DNA of 64,000 nt from Lineus longissimus. Taxonomy: Eukaryota; Nemertea; Pilidiophora; Heteronemertea; Lineidae. Position 1 is the stretch's first letter, and every line of letters begins with the position of its first letter. The translations under genes and the position numbers were made by a program. Location: assembly GCF_910592395.1 (NCBI RefSeq), contig NC_088322.1:3598001-3662000 (forward strand), in the 5' to 3' direction. The notes below the pieces were generated by a model. The model did not search any database, was not told the origin of the DNA, and was given only the letters and a program-made list of their open reading frames with translations. This document shows positions 40,074 to 50,203 of the stretch, one piece after another.

Positions 40074-41199
40074 AGATCGCGGTCCTGTCGATGGTGGCGG
40101 CGGTGGTAGTACTATAGGCAGCGGTGGCGGTGGTGGTTCTGATATACCTTCAACAACAGCATCGGCAGCAACGGGTAGGGGTAGGGGTGACGACACTAGA
40201 AATAACATTGTAAAAAATGTCAAGAAATGCCATAGATACAGACACTCGGATAGAAATAAAGTAAGATATAAAAAAGGTCAAATGAAAAAGAAATGGTACA
40301 ACGTGGGCGAACGTGTGTTATTTAGATGTGCTGGTCCGCAGTATACGAGAAATATGACATATCCTGCTACTATTATGCAACAGGAATGTAAAAACAATAC
40401 CAGATGGCAACCAAAACGTTTACCCGACGATATATGTATACCATCTGTTTGTTTGTCTTTTCATTTGACCAATGGTAGTCGTGCATGGTATTCATTTCCT
40501 AATGGAACGTCTACTCGAGATTATACACAAAAGACCCGATATATTTTTCCTTGGTCTTCGACAGCGCTCGTTAGTTGTCCGAGGGGATGGGTGAATGTAG
40601 TTACCGGGTCGGAAGCTATTCAATTCCGTTGTCAATGGGACGGTTTTTGGATGGCAGATAAAGGAACGCCTAACGGTGTTGCCGGTGAAGAGACTCCTAT
40701 GTCTTGTGTTGAATCTAAATGCCCGCCTTTCTTCTATACAACCACGAAAACGGTTTTGAGTAAATATGCGAGTATCTATGGTGGATTAATTTCAGCGAAA
40801 CCTATAAGAGCTATTACCAGTGACGAAAGGCTAGATAACTGGCAGTTGGACTCAACACAAATGTTTGTCAAGATACCTAGCGAGTATCCACTTTTGCATT
40901 CTGAAATAGATGTAATTTGTCCAACTAATTACCTGGATAGATATTCTACGATGAAAAAAATCACATTTACATGTACAAGTGACCATAAGTGGGTCCAGAT
41001 TGATAAGACTAGCGGTGCTACTAAAGACAGAGGTGTTTTGTGTAAATTATTCGGCGACGACATAATTGCTATTAACCAAAATAAAAACGAGGACGGAATT
41101 AGACCTACCAGCAGCAGCAGTAGCACCACCACAATCCACATCCAGTGCTTCCTCTACGCCGTTGTTGGACAGATTATTGAACGACTCACCAGTAACTGA
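39964..41199 (+). CDS. Sushi (CCP)-like membrane glycoprotein, main part
   Basis: ATG at 39964 with a hydrophobic signal sequence (LILGLLLMVVMMLVLLPLP) and a Gly/Ser-rich spacer. Three cysteine modules follow with complement-control-protein spacing. Each has an early Cys, a VxFxC-type strand (VGERVLFRC, AIQFRC, KITFTC), a late Trp (NNTRW, DGFWM, DHKWV) and a closing Cys. Several N-glycosylation sequons are present. Near 41100 a Ser/Thr/(AGC)n linker begins, and this frame ends at 41199 in non-anchor sequence. The anchor is in another frame (41066-41548). CCP modules are used by some vertebrate herpesviruses to bind complement proteins; a receptor-type or adhesion role is equally possible here. 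Confidence 0.62.
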   Translation: MSSRASRWNFSASGLILGLLLMVVMMLVLLPLPVRSEDRGPVDGGGGGSTIGSGGGGGSDIPSTTASAATGRGRGDDTRNNIVKNVKKCHRYRHSDRNKVRYKKGQMKKKWYNVGERVLFRCAGPQYTRNMTYPATIMQQECKNNTRWQPKRLPDDICIPSVCLSFHLTNGSRAWYSFPNGTSTRDYTQKTRYIFPWSSTALVSCPRGWVNVVTGSEAIQFRCQWDGFWMADKGTPNGVAGEETPMSCVESKCPPFFYTTTKTVLSKYASIYGGLISAKPIRAITSDERLDNWQLDSTQMFVKIPSEYPLLHSEIDVICPTNYLDRYSTMKKITFTCTSDHKWVQIDKTSGATKDRGVLCKLFGDDIIAINQNKNEDGIRPTSSSSSTTTIHIQCFLYAVVGQIIERLTSN

Positions 41200-41548
41200 C
41201 GCAACGCCTGATGTGAAAAATGTTCCGTTTGATGAAATTTATGGTAGAGCAGTTGCTAGTACCACACCCAGTGTGAAATTGATAGAGGTCGGAATAGCAG
41301 ATGAAAATATCGACGGCACATACCACGACCGATCATCTCCGCCACATCCACCCATACCACCACCACATAATTCTCGAGAAAATGAAATAAATCCTATCAG
41401 GGACATTTCTAGAACAATCGACTTGACATCTGGTAAATCGCCTAAAGCGACGACAAACGAGCCACCTTTCATCTTGTATGTGATATTAGGTTGTGTCTTT
41501 GGTATTTTCGTGATAATCGGCTTTACAGTCTACATATATCTGCGTTAG
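41066..41548 (+). CDS. C-terminal stalk and membrane anchor of the sushi glycoprotein, other frame
   Basis: Open in a frame one base off the main part. It gives a Ser/Thr/Pro stalk, then one membrane helix (FILYVILGCVFGIFVIIGF) and a tiny cytoplasmic tail (YIYLR). It has no start of its own that makes sense, so it is most likely the end of the glycoprotein above, with the shift between 41066 and 41199. Confidence 0.6.
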   Translation: MLLTKIKTRTELDLPAAAVAPPQSTSSASSTPLLDRLLNDSPVTDATPDVKNVPFDEIYGRAVASTTPSVKLIEVGIADENIDGTYHDRSSPPHPPIPPPHNSRENEINPIRDISRTIDLTSGKSPKATTNEPPFILYVILGCVFGIFVIIGFTVYIYLR

Positions 41549-41562
41549 CTCTACAACATGTT

Positions 41563-41623
41563 CTAACTTCCTGTTTAAAGTTGTGTTTATGAACAGGAAG
41601 TTGGGACTTAGAAAATTTTCGGG
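41563..41623. promoter_or_regulatory. Composite ETS/TTTTC motif, best copy
   Basis: CTAACTTCCTGTTT at 41563-41576 is followed by ACAGGAAGTTG and GGGACTTAGAAAATTTTC at 41593-41621. The two ETS-type cores point toward each other. It lies between the glycoprotein stop and the capsid gene; the remaining 245 bp to the capsid start are AT-rich with TATAA-like words near 41753. Confidence 0.55.
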
Positions 41624-41867
41624 AAAAAATCGAAAACTGGATTTTTTCTCTATTAGATGCTACATTGCTTAATAGCTTGGCCGGTACTTTTCGAATCTCA
41701 AAAATTATAGTACGTTAATTAGATCAGTGCTTTCTGCTGGTGCTCGTATCTTTATAATATTTTGTAATTGTGTGTTTGTGTGAAAAAAATACATATTTAC
41801 CGATCAGCGTATCTACAGTTTTCTGCATAGCGATCTACACGCCGCAGTTTCGCGCAACGTCTCAAAG

Positions 41868-44800
41868 ATGACTACTCTACCATATAAGCAGCTCGGTATG
41901 GGCCTGGGTAAGAATAATACCCTAGGCAATACCAATGTTCAGACCACGGCGCAACCGCAACAGGTCCTAACCAATAAAATCGGTCTGTCCAAACTTATGG
42001 TGAAGTCGGCCATGGAAAAACTGCGTGGAATGGCCGATGGCGATTTCAATATCGACTCATTGTTCGAATGGCCACCTTTGTATCTGCGACTGGTAACCAT
42101 GATCACATCTGGTCGAGATATGGCCTCGTCTAATGTGCTACAGTGTGTGAGGCCTTATATCAGCGAGTTGTCTAGTCTCACAGCTATTGATCTAAGAGAG
42201 AGGTTGACAGTGAAGAAAATTTTACCTGCCGGCCCTGGTCGTGAAAACGTACACCGTTCCAACTCCGTTGCCTATCACTTGGACAGGGGCTACATCGACG
42301 ACCACACAGAGGCTAGCATGATAATCCCTGGTAAACTGAGTAAGTTGCAAGAACAAGCATTTAAAAGTATTCAAAGTCTAAACAGCATCATCGGTAAAGG
42401 CTTGTCAAACGAGACCGAAGCGAAAGCACAAGTCCGTGGACTGGCCAAAGAAATATATTACATCTTACTGGCACACACTGCCGATGAGGCTGCCATTGCC
42501 GAAGAAAGTCTACAGCTGGGAGTTCGCTTCACCAATTTGAACGCCATGGATAATTACACGATCGATGCTGCGACAAGGAAGGTGGGAGAAAAATTCAAAA
42601 CCGATATCCAGTATTCGCAATGCAAACGTGCCAGATATGAAGGCACCACTGTTACGGAAATTACCAATGAACTTAGACAAGACACGTTTGTTGAAGCCAA
42701 GGTGGAAGAGGATATGAAGGATATCTTTGTTTTGAATAAGAAACCGCTAGAATTTCCCAGGCTGATCACGAAGCTGTCTGAATCGATTGAAAACCCACTG
42801 TCAACAACGTCCCAACAAGAACCAAAAGATATCATGAATACTGCGTCTATTAGCTACACCTCACCTCTTGGAACAACTGTTACAGGAAAGCCCTCTGCTT
42901 ATGTGTTTGTTTCTGAAAACACGATAAAGTACATGCGTGAAATGGGACTGCTGTACGATGGGAAGCTAACCGATCGTAAGCCGGTCTACACTCTCCCCAC
43001 AGAAGCTCTTGAAAATATCCCAGATACAAATGTGTATAAAATCGTTGTGTTGGAGAAACAACCGAAAAACAAGGACCCTATTCCAAAGTTGCAAAACGAA
43101 GATGGAATCTTGAAACAAGATGCAACAGGGTTTGAAGTGGCCGATATGCTTTTCGAAATGACTGCGCTCGGTAGACGATTGTTTAACAAGGTTGATACAC
43201 CACTCGGCGAGGAAAATCCGTCGGAAGTTAGTCAGGGTATTATTGGATATTGGGTCATTTCGCGGCCGTGCCAGGTCATGGTTGACAATGGGCAAATATA
43301 TCCAGTGGAGGAATTTGTTCAAGAGGACGCCGAAGCAGCGCTAAGACCCGACGCGATCAACTATACGAGAAATATGGTCACCACAATCGACCAGGGCGTA
43401 TTTTCTGAAGCAAATTTTAGACCAGAGTCCTGGCTGTCGGTTTTGGATAAGAACAACACGTCGCAGTTGAATCCAGTAAAGCTTTTCGATGTAAAGGATG
43501 TGCATAGCCACGAACCTGGGTTGTGTAAACAACCGGTAACATTCGGTAGGAAGCAGTTGTGTTACTCTGTAACTCACCCTATGCTGCATTATGCCACTGA
43601 TGCCGAAGATGCCATGAATACGAACATCGAATTGCTGAATAAATTGAGCAACTCGTGTAGCGATACTGTTTTGCTTCGGTCGGGTATGAAAATGTTAGTG
43701 GAAACTGTGACCGATCGAAAGGAAAAGTTTAGAGTTGTGCGCCAAAATAAATCATCGCCTGTGGGCGACGCCGCCGAAGAAGATTTGCTAGCAGCCGAGT
43801 ATGGGCCAAATTTCCGTTGGGAATGGGATGAACAAGAGGAGAAGATGTATCTGAAGAGACAGTCGATTGTTCACCAATATCCACCGTATTCGCTGGGCAT
43901 GCCAACACAAGAATTGAGGGGTACTCAGCTGCTGGCCTATATGGCTTGTGACAAACAAATCTCAACCCTGAACGCTACTCTGGACACATTGCAAACGTAT
44001 TTGGCCGGTGACGATCGCACTTTCTATTGGGATGCCGAAGATACAGATACAATGTTTGAACCGAAAGCTCACGACAACAGAGCCAATACAACACCCGATA
44101 TGTACGAAACAACAGCTGCCCAGTTTGCAACAAGCGCTAAGCAGATTGTTGATCAAATGATTACCGCCTACCGGAGCATCTACGGCCTCACTGACGACGA
44201 AATGGCCGATATGAATTACCTTTTCGATGGAAAATGTTGCACAGGCGATACTAAGACAGCGAGGTTGAACTTTCAAAGATGGAAAGTGTTTTCATGTGTC
44301 CTCCTGCCAACACTGTGTAGAAATATCAAGGCCGTGTTCAACTACAATACCGACAGCGAAGCCAAGGTGGATAACGCACCAACAGGAATGTTTTTAAACT
44401 CCGGGCTCACAACAGATCCAATGGACGGTTACATGGCCTACGACGATACATTGGATACTGCAAAAATCAATGAGATCGCTGCCACATTTATGAACAAAGA
44501 CGAATGGGACAACTACGTGAACGTTGAAAACGTACCCTACGATTACGTGGGAAGTTGTAACATTTCTGCGTGCACTGCTCCTGGGAGGAAATTGAATCTG
44601 CGATTGTGTATGGTTTTCATGGGCTACGAAAAGACCGGTCCGTTTGCTTTGACCCAGATGGTGTTGAAACAAATTCACCTACCGTTACAAGTTAGAAACA
44701 CGATAAAACAGAAAATGTACGCCGAAAACGCCATCATCATCAAACCTTGCGGTATGGTTAGCATCATGGATACCGGATCACAGCGAAAAACCGGTATGAA

Positions 44801-45914
44801 CACAGATAGGGATGTGAGCTGTAAATTGTCCTCGAATCTGAAGTCTTCGCCAAATACACTTATGGGCATATCTGGCGTTAAGTTGGTTAGCGTGTGCGAA
44901 AACCCGAAAATAGTTCAAGCCAACTGCAACGCAGACAAATCGCCAAGAATGAGCATCGATTATTACACGCGTTCGATAAGAGGTGATATAGCATTGACCA
45001 TCAACGATATCAACACTAACGAGGGCAGGGCAGACAGTTCACTGGTTCAGTACATGTCGAAGAGGGACATCGAAACGCTCAACACCCAACAGAAGGCCAC
45101 ACTGGCTACAATGGATATACCAACAGATTCAAATGCTCCGTTCTCGATGATCGAATGCGAGAGTGGCAGATACAAGGTGCACGACTTTAACGACGATTAC
45201 ATACATATTTATGCTCCAGCGACTTCTGGTGTAAGTGCAAAGTACAGAAGTGTGATTGGTCATCCTCTACACAAAGCCAGATCGACCGACGACGATGTTA
45301 ACCCCTACATTCAATTCTATTTCAAAACAAGGGCCCGTGAATCGGACAACTGGTGGATGAGCAATATCTGCGGATTCGGTATTACGCATTTCATGCCAAC
45401 ACTGTCTAACATGACACCCAACTTTCCTTTCATGACGTGCAATATAGCAAACGGAAATTCACCCGCCGTGTCTCAAACACGTGCTTACTTCGAATGGATG
45501 TACAATTTGTCGGATTCAAGCATGTGCGCATCATTCACCCCCTACGAAATGTCTGTGCTTACGAATTATGGTCTGAGACAGAGTTCTGACAAGGCTGATT
45601 TTACCGTTAACGGCGACTCACTTCTCAATCCGGTTACATCTGCGCAACTGCATCCGCGTGATTTCACATCGAAGTTGGGCTTCTCATTCCCTAGCACACA
45701 ATACACGGACGAACAAATGAAAGTACAAACCGAAGTTGGATTTGCTGGCCAATTCCTAGTTACAACACAAGAGGATGGTGGTTGTTTGTTCAGCAAACCT
45801 GACGATATTAGTGGGACGTGTTATTACGTCCGTTCGCCACTCAACTACACCAGAGAGACCGTGATGCCACCAGTGGGAACAACCGGACCCACCACCAGTG
45901 CATTTATAGTGTAA
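41868..45914 (+). CDS. Probable major capsid protein, 1348 aa
   Basis: ATG at 41868 (MTTLPYKQLGMGLGKNN). A long, evenly composed, intact globular protein without low-complexity, signal peptide or membrane segment. Its length is in the narrow range of herpesvirus major capsid proteins. It heads a plus-strand run of virion-like genes, with the protease-scaffold elsewhere in the locus. I see no diagnostic motif: this protein family diverges too far for motif calling by eye. If correct, it forms the hexons and pentons of the icosahedral capsid. A non-capsid protein of similar size cannot be excluded. Confidence 0.6.
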   Translation: MTTLPYKQLGMGLGKNNTLGNTNVQTTAQPQQVLTNKIGLSKLMVKSAMEKLRGMADGDFNIDSLFEWPPLYLRLVTMITSGRDMASSNVLQCVRPYISELSSLTAIDLRERLTVKKILPAGPGRENVHRSNSVAYHLDRGYIDDHTEASMIIPGKLSKLQEQAFKSIQSLNSIIGKGLSNETEAKAQVRGLAKEIYYILLAHTADEAAIAEESLQLGVRFTNLNAMDNYTIDAATRKVGEKFKTDIQYSQCKRARYEGTTVTEITNELRQDTFVEAKVEEDMKDIFVLNKKPLEFPRLITKLSESIENPLSTTSQQEPKDIMNTASISYTSPLGTTVTGKPSAYVFVSENTIKYMREMGLLYDGKLTDRKPVYTLPTEALENIPDTNVYKIVVLEKQPKNKDPIPKLQNEDGILKQDATGFEVADMLFEMTALGRRLFNKVDTPLGEENPSEVSQGIIGYWVISRPCQVMVDNGQIYPVEEFVQEDAEAALRPDAINYTRNMVTTIDQGVFSEANFRPESWLSVLDKNNTSQLNPVKLFDVKDVHSHEPGLCKQPVTFGRKQLCYSVTHPMLHYATDAEDAMNTNIELLNKLSNSCSDTVLLRSGMKMLVETVTDRKEKFRVVRQNKSSPVGDAAEEDLLAAEYGPNFRWEWDEQEEKMYLKRQSIVHQYPPYSLGMPTQELRGTQLLAYMACDKQISTLNATLDTLQTYLAGDDRTFYWDAEDTDTMFEPKAHDNRANTTPDMYETTAAQFATSAKQIVDQMITAYRSIYGLTDDEMADMNYLFDGKCCTGDTKTARLNFQRWKVFSCVLLPTLCRNIKAVFNYNTDSEAKVDNAPTGMFLNSGLTTDPMDGYMAYDDTLDTAKINEIAATFMNKDEWDNYVNVENVPYDYVGSCNISACTAPGRKLNLRLCMVFMGYEKTGPFALTQMVLKQIHLPLQVRNTIKQKMYAENAIIIKPCGMVSIMDTGSQRKTGMNTDRDVSCKLSSNLKSSPNTLMGISGVKLVSVCENPKIVQANCNADKSPRMSIDYYTRSIRGDIALTINDINTNEGRADSSLVQYMSKRDIETLNTQQKATLATMDIPTDSNAPFSMIECESGRYKVHDFNDDYIHIYAPATSGVSAKYRSVIGHPLHKARSTDDDVNPYIQFYFKTRARESDNWWMSNICGFGITHFMPTLSNMTPNFPFMTCNIANGNSPAVSQTRAYFEWMYNLSDSSMCASFTPYEMSVLTNYGLRQSSDKADFTVNGDSLLNPVTSAQLHPRDFTSKLGFSFPSTQYTDEQMKVQTEVGFAGQFLVTTQEDGGCLFSKPDDISGTCYYVRSPLNYTRETVMPPVGTTGPTTSAFIV

Positions 45915-45957
45915 AACAGCGATATTTTCGAACATCGTGAAAATTGCGAAAAATCGT

Positions 45958-46045
45958 GAAAATTTTCTAAGTCCAACACTTCCTGATTGTATCGTGCTTT
46001 TTAACTTCATGTTTGTGATATCAATTTTGAACAGGAAGTTAGAGG
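45958..46045. promoter_or_regulatory. Composite ETS/TTTTC motif
   Basis: GAAAATTTTCTAAGTCC plus AACACTTCCTG at 45958-45985, then GAACAGGAAGTTAGAGG at 46029-46045, nine bases before the next start codon. Confidence 0.5.
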
Positions 46046-46053
46046 GGATTTGG

Positions 46054-46878
46054 ATGACAATGGATGACTCGGAAAATACGCCAATCGGCTATCCGTACAT
46101 GAAATTTGCAGACGCCTTTAACCATTACATTTTCCACGGGAATATGACGAAAAAATCTACAGACATGGCTGGTGGTACTACTTGTACTTATTGCAATGCA
46201 GTTTTGGATAACGAACAAAAAGTGCACGAAACGATTACTCGATTTATGATACAAGAGCCCCTGGTGGAAGTGATCATCAGACACTGTTACGAACATTTCA
46301 ACGTACAGTGTGCCGGATCGAACAGTCCAATATTGCATAAGGGACAACTGTCTAGGGACCAGTGTTTACAGATTTTAAACAGATGGCAGGAGGAGCGGAA
46401 TGTGACGACCAGAGACGAATACTACGCATCGTGTCGAAATAAATTACGTGTGATGATGGAAGACAATTTCCCTGGCTGCGAAAAATTTTTAGATTTAATA
46501 AAGGACTTACCGGAACACCTGTGGCAGTACACGCCACTGGTCGAACACACGGAGCTGTTTAAAAACGCCAAGAAACGTTATGCGAAATTGTGTCCTGATG
46601 CTGCTTCTAGACTTCCTGATCCAGAATCGTTAGAATGTGGTGATTATTTTTTTCTAACGTATCTTACCTGTTTGAACGGATTGACGGCGATTAACCCTGC
46701 TGGCTATAGATTTTCTCTATTTGGAGAAAGTATACCCAGACAAACGATTGTGCATCTGCTCGAGACGAAACTGAAGCTAAGGCGTTATAAGCAGACCATT
46801 TCGAAGATCTTGGATTCTGTAGATTTTAATATTAACGAAAGTGATTTCATCTGGGACCAACATCACACTCACCCATAA
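46054..46878 (+). CDS. Unknown protein with CxxC, about 274 aa
   Basis: I use ATG 46054 or 46060 (MTMDDSENTPIGY / MDDSENTPIG), after the motif cluster; the frame is open upstream to 45937, but that part contains the motif DNA. A TCTYCNAVL pair and further Cys/His could bind zinc. The rest is helical. It sits directly after the capsid gene and before a second virion-like gene 21 bp on, so a capsid-associated role is plausible. No family recognised. Confidence 0.55.
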   Translation: MTMDDSENTPIGYPYMKFADAFNHYIFHGNMTKKSTDMAGGTTCTYCNAVLDNEQKVHETITRFMIQEPLVEVIIRHCYEHFNVQCAGSNSPILHKGQLSRDQCLQILNRWQEERNVTTRDEYYASCRNKLRVMMEDNFPGCEKFLDLIKDLPEHLWQYTPLVEHTELFKNAKKRYAKLCPDAASRLPDPESLECGDYFFLTYLTCLNGLTAINPAGYRFSLFGESIPRQTIVHLLETKLKLRRYKQTISKILDSVDFNINESDFIWDQHHTHP

Positions 46879-46899
46879 TAATCTGCTGCTGCTGCGAAT

Positions 46900-47823
46900 A
46901 TGATGCGCCATACTTCAAAGTCCCGACTCGGTCGGATGACAACAAATCCATACGAAAAAGTCAGCAAAGAAAGTCGTCTGCTGAGGAATCCTGTTAATAT
47001 CTTTGTGCAACACGACCACGCATATCCCGAGGGTTTTGCTAACGAAAATGACACGAATAGACTTTACCTGAAGCAGATACAGACTGTAAATTTCAATCAC
47101 GACGGTATAAATGTCGGTTTTGGCAAATCTTTACAAGCTACGATAGAAAAGAAGCCACCCATTTGTGCAGGATATAAAAATATCGCGTTAAAAGAGAATA
47201 CTTACTATTCTTCTTCGAACGCCGGTACGAATGTGACATGTTTAAATACGGGTCCTTCACCGATGACCATTGCCACAGAATTGGCCGTGATACCGCCTAT
47301 TTGTGATTCAACACGATTCGTGAGACACGAAGTTGAAAAGGACAAGAAAGATGCCAAAGATGAATACGTGATGTATCCTTTGCAGACGGTGAACCGAAAC
47401 GACTATAATAAATACATCAATGAACTTTTCAACTACCTTCGAACAATGAAGTATGTGTGGGACTTATTTAGCGACGATGTCACCGGTGGATATACCCGTA
47501 ATAAACGAATGGGACCGGAAAGAGATGTCGATACGGATTTGACTGGTGTGGAACTGGAAAGAGCTAAAATTGCTTTCCAGTATCAGATCAACAAGTATGC
47601 TGCTAGTCTGATGAAACAGAACGAGATATATCAAGATGTCGCAACAGCGGTCACACGACACAGGAAGGAGACCAACCTCGAAATCAGTGACTACCACATC
47701 ACCAAGGCTTTGCTCGATGTCTACGACACGTGGATTTTGGAAATTACAGGCTATCAGCAATTGTTGTCTCCTCATGATTTCTTTAAGTCTGTTAAAAGTC
47801 TGTCAAAATTCTTGAGGTCGTGA
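46900..47823 (+). CDS. Unknown protein, 307 aa
   Basis: ATG at 46900. No low-complexity or membrane segment. Position after the capsid gene and length of about 300 residues would suit a capsid triplex subunit, but there is no sequence evidence for that. At the 3' end, a downstream frame (GTG at 47820) continues smoothly from ILEVVKAFARDD in another phase, so the true protein may be longer, with a one-base change at the run of four A near 47806. Confidence 0.5.
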   Translation: MMRHTSKSRLGRMTTNPYEKVSKESRLLRNPVNIFVQHDHAYPEGFANENDTNRLYLKQIQTVNFNHDGINVGFGKSLQATIEKKPPICAGYKNIALKENTYYSSSNAGTNVTCLNTGPSPMTIATELAVIPPICDSTRFVRHEVEKDKKDAKDEYVMYPLQTVNRNDYNKYINELFNYLRTMKYVWDLFSDDVTGGYTRNKRMGPERDVDTDLTGVELERAKIAFQYQINKYAASLMKQNEIYQDVATAVTRHRKETNLEISDYHITKALLDVYDTWILEITGYQQLLSPHDFFKSVKSLSKFLRS

Positions 47824-47864
47824 AGGCGTTCGCCCGCGACGATACTGATGCAATAAAGGACAAA

Positions 47865-48149
47865 ATGGAGAATTATCTCAAACAAATTGGAAACGAACAT
47901 TTCAGCGCCTCTAAAGACCCGACATTCACAAGTAATATGGGTATATCACCCATGATAAGTGCCGAAGACGATGAAATGACCAAAATGCTGGATATGTTGT
48001 ATTCTTCTAACGATGTTGTGAAGAAAGTGTGCGCGTATTTCGATTCGTTCAATTTACCGTGTGTCGGTAACATCGCCGAACTGCGTACAGACGTTAACAC
48101 CCAAGATTGTGTGAAGCCTACAGGCGAAATGTACATTTACTTGAAGTGA
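47865..48149 (+). CDS. Small protein, 94 aa, or end of the previous gene
   Basis: ATG at 47865 (MENYLKQIGNEHF); the frame is open upstream to 47820 and, without a start, to about 47806. Helical, acidic, with two Cys near the end. Either a small separate gene or the frameshifted C-terminus of the 46900 gene. Confidence 0.4.
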   Translation: MENYLKQIGNEHFSASKDPTFTSNMGISPMISAEDDEMTKMLDMLYSSNDVVKKVCAYFDSFNLPCVGNIAELRTDVNTQDCVKPTGEMYIYLK

Positions 48150-48234
48150 ATAATATTATCTTGGACTATGTGCGTTAGAAAATGCCAGAAACTGTAAAAT
48201 TTTGCTGCGAAAAAAATATGTGTAAAATTTTTCG

Positions 48235-48330
48235 ACAAATTTTCTAAGTCCGTTTCTATGTAAAATCACGAGTGTCTAACTTCCTGGTTTGAACACCCTT
48301 TTTATTTAGCTTTCAAACGGAAGTTAGATA
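48235..48330. promoter_or_regulatory. Composite ETS/TTTTC motif
   Basis: ACAAATTTTCTAAGTCC at 48235-48251, TCTAACTTCCTGGTTTG at 48275-48291 and AAACGGAAGTTAGAT at 48316-48330, in the 350-bp spacer before the split gene. A TATATATA-like word follows at about 48376. Confidence 0.5.
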
Positions 48331-48505
48331 CTTTGAATTTTATAGGGGAATGAACTTTGAAAATTTTTGTTGCGTATATATACTTGCATGTATGTAATAT
48401 ATTATTGTCAATTTCTTTTGTTTCTGTACTATCAAAAACACGAATAAAAATGTATTTGCAATACAATTCCATGTTTTGTTAACTATTTCTCTCTTGTGGG
48501 GCATC

Positions 48506-50203
48506 ATGTATTCGATTTATAAAGGACTGGTGCAAGGTGCACCCACTATAAATATCATGCGGCCAGATTTAAACGAAAACGATCTGAATAAAACATTGAA
48601 ATTGCACTGCGTACCAAGAACTGACCCTAAATTTCCAGTTGAGATCGTTTTTCCAGCAGTTTCGTCACTCATGGCAGTTCAACATTTGTTCAGAGATGGA
48701 GAGTCTTGGTCGCATTACGGCAATGTCTTGTTTAAACACATCGACCGAATGAGTGATATTCTTGTTAATGTTATACTCATACAATTGGTCGACTCGTTAG
48801 AACCGAGGGTTGTCGAAGTAGAAGTAGAGGATCAGGAAGGAAGCGAAGAGGGTCATGGTATAGGAATAGGTACCACGTCACGCACAGCTGCGGTATTGGG
48901 ACTGAATAAAACCTCGTCGACCGATTATTCAAAATCCGTAACATCTGCTATGGTCGGTGGGCGTAAAGCTATGACACTTAGGGACGTTGACCTTAAGAAG
49001 TCACAAGCGATCAAGGAAAAGACCAATTTCTATCTGGATCTGTTCAAGAAGTCGAATATATATGCGGCGTTACAAAAATTGGTGGCTGATTTTAGACGAT
49101 GCATGTGTTGGATGTTTTCTATGGGTGTTGTCCCGCTTAGACATCTCAGAACACGCGAAGATTTCTTACAACAATGCGTTTTACCGAATATGGAGGAAAT
49201 CATTCGAATTTTTGCCAGTGATAACACTTCAAAAACGGACAAAATGAAGGAAAGTGTTGTTCAATTCTTTGCCGATGTGTTAAGAATCACACCTGAAATA
49301 TCCTGCGTAAAAGAGGATAAAATCCATCTATTGATGACCGAATATGCTGGAAATGTTCATTTGACAAACTACGACGGCGATGTGATCGAATATCTCAAAT
49401 TTTCGAGTGATATTGAAACGCGTGGTATATACGGCGCGTACGGAACGAAAATCGACTTACAGCGAGAAAATAATGTGTTTCTACAAGCAGGGAGTAGATT
49501 GGACGAGGGGAAAGTACATAGCAAGCAGCAATTGGAATCCAATTGGGGTGGGGCGTCTCGAAAGAAAAAGAAAGCAGAAAACGGTGAAAATGGTGGGGAA
49601 GTGGTTTATGACTTTACCAAAAAAACCGAATCCGTGGTTGCGGAAATGTTTTCTCACGAATGTAAGTACAACTTTGCGAAAAACATGAACACGAATCAAA
49701 ACATCAAGACTGGGAATCAGACTTTGATCGTGGTTAAAACTCTCTCACCCTCGGAAATGGCTGCTGCGGCTGAAAAGAATAAATCAAAAATGTCCGGGTC
49801 CGAAGCTGACAAGGAATTGGCTAAAATTGAAAAGACAATGAGGAAACAAGATGAAATGACCATGAAAAATGCACTGAAAGATAACCCAACGCTGGCCTAC
49901 ATTGCACAGAAAAAGGGAATCGGTAATTTACAAGACTTGTTAGAAAGCAATAACGAACTGGACGCTACAGCTCTCGAATTGGTGCTTCTGAACGAGAACA
50001 AAGAGGAAATCAACAGGCGTGAGAGGGTCAATACGTTAAATGCCAACTTTGTTTCCGGTCAGAATAGTAGAAGCAGTTCCCTTCAAAATTCCATAGACGA
50101 CACGTTGGCCAAATTACGGGACAGGAGTGCGTCGATGTTAGCTAGTGGTACGGGAACGCCTGTCATGTCTCAACAGAGAGGAAGTGCTATGGATTCTGTT
50201 ACG
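48506..50203 (+). pseudogene. First part of a large virion-type gene, split by a transposon
   Basis: I use ATG 48506 (MYSIYKGLVQGAP); the upstream TTG at 48476 lies in a hydrophobic tract. About 566 codons of viral sequence are present: a helical N-terminal half, a basic/acidic linker (ASRKKKKAENGENG) and a helical C-terminal part. The viral reading ends at GTTACG (50198-50203). Beyond it the frame runs 31 codons into the foldback element and stops at 50296. The second part of the gene resumes in the same phase at 51054. Function unknown. Together the parts would give about 1050 residues. Confidence 0.6.
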
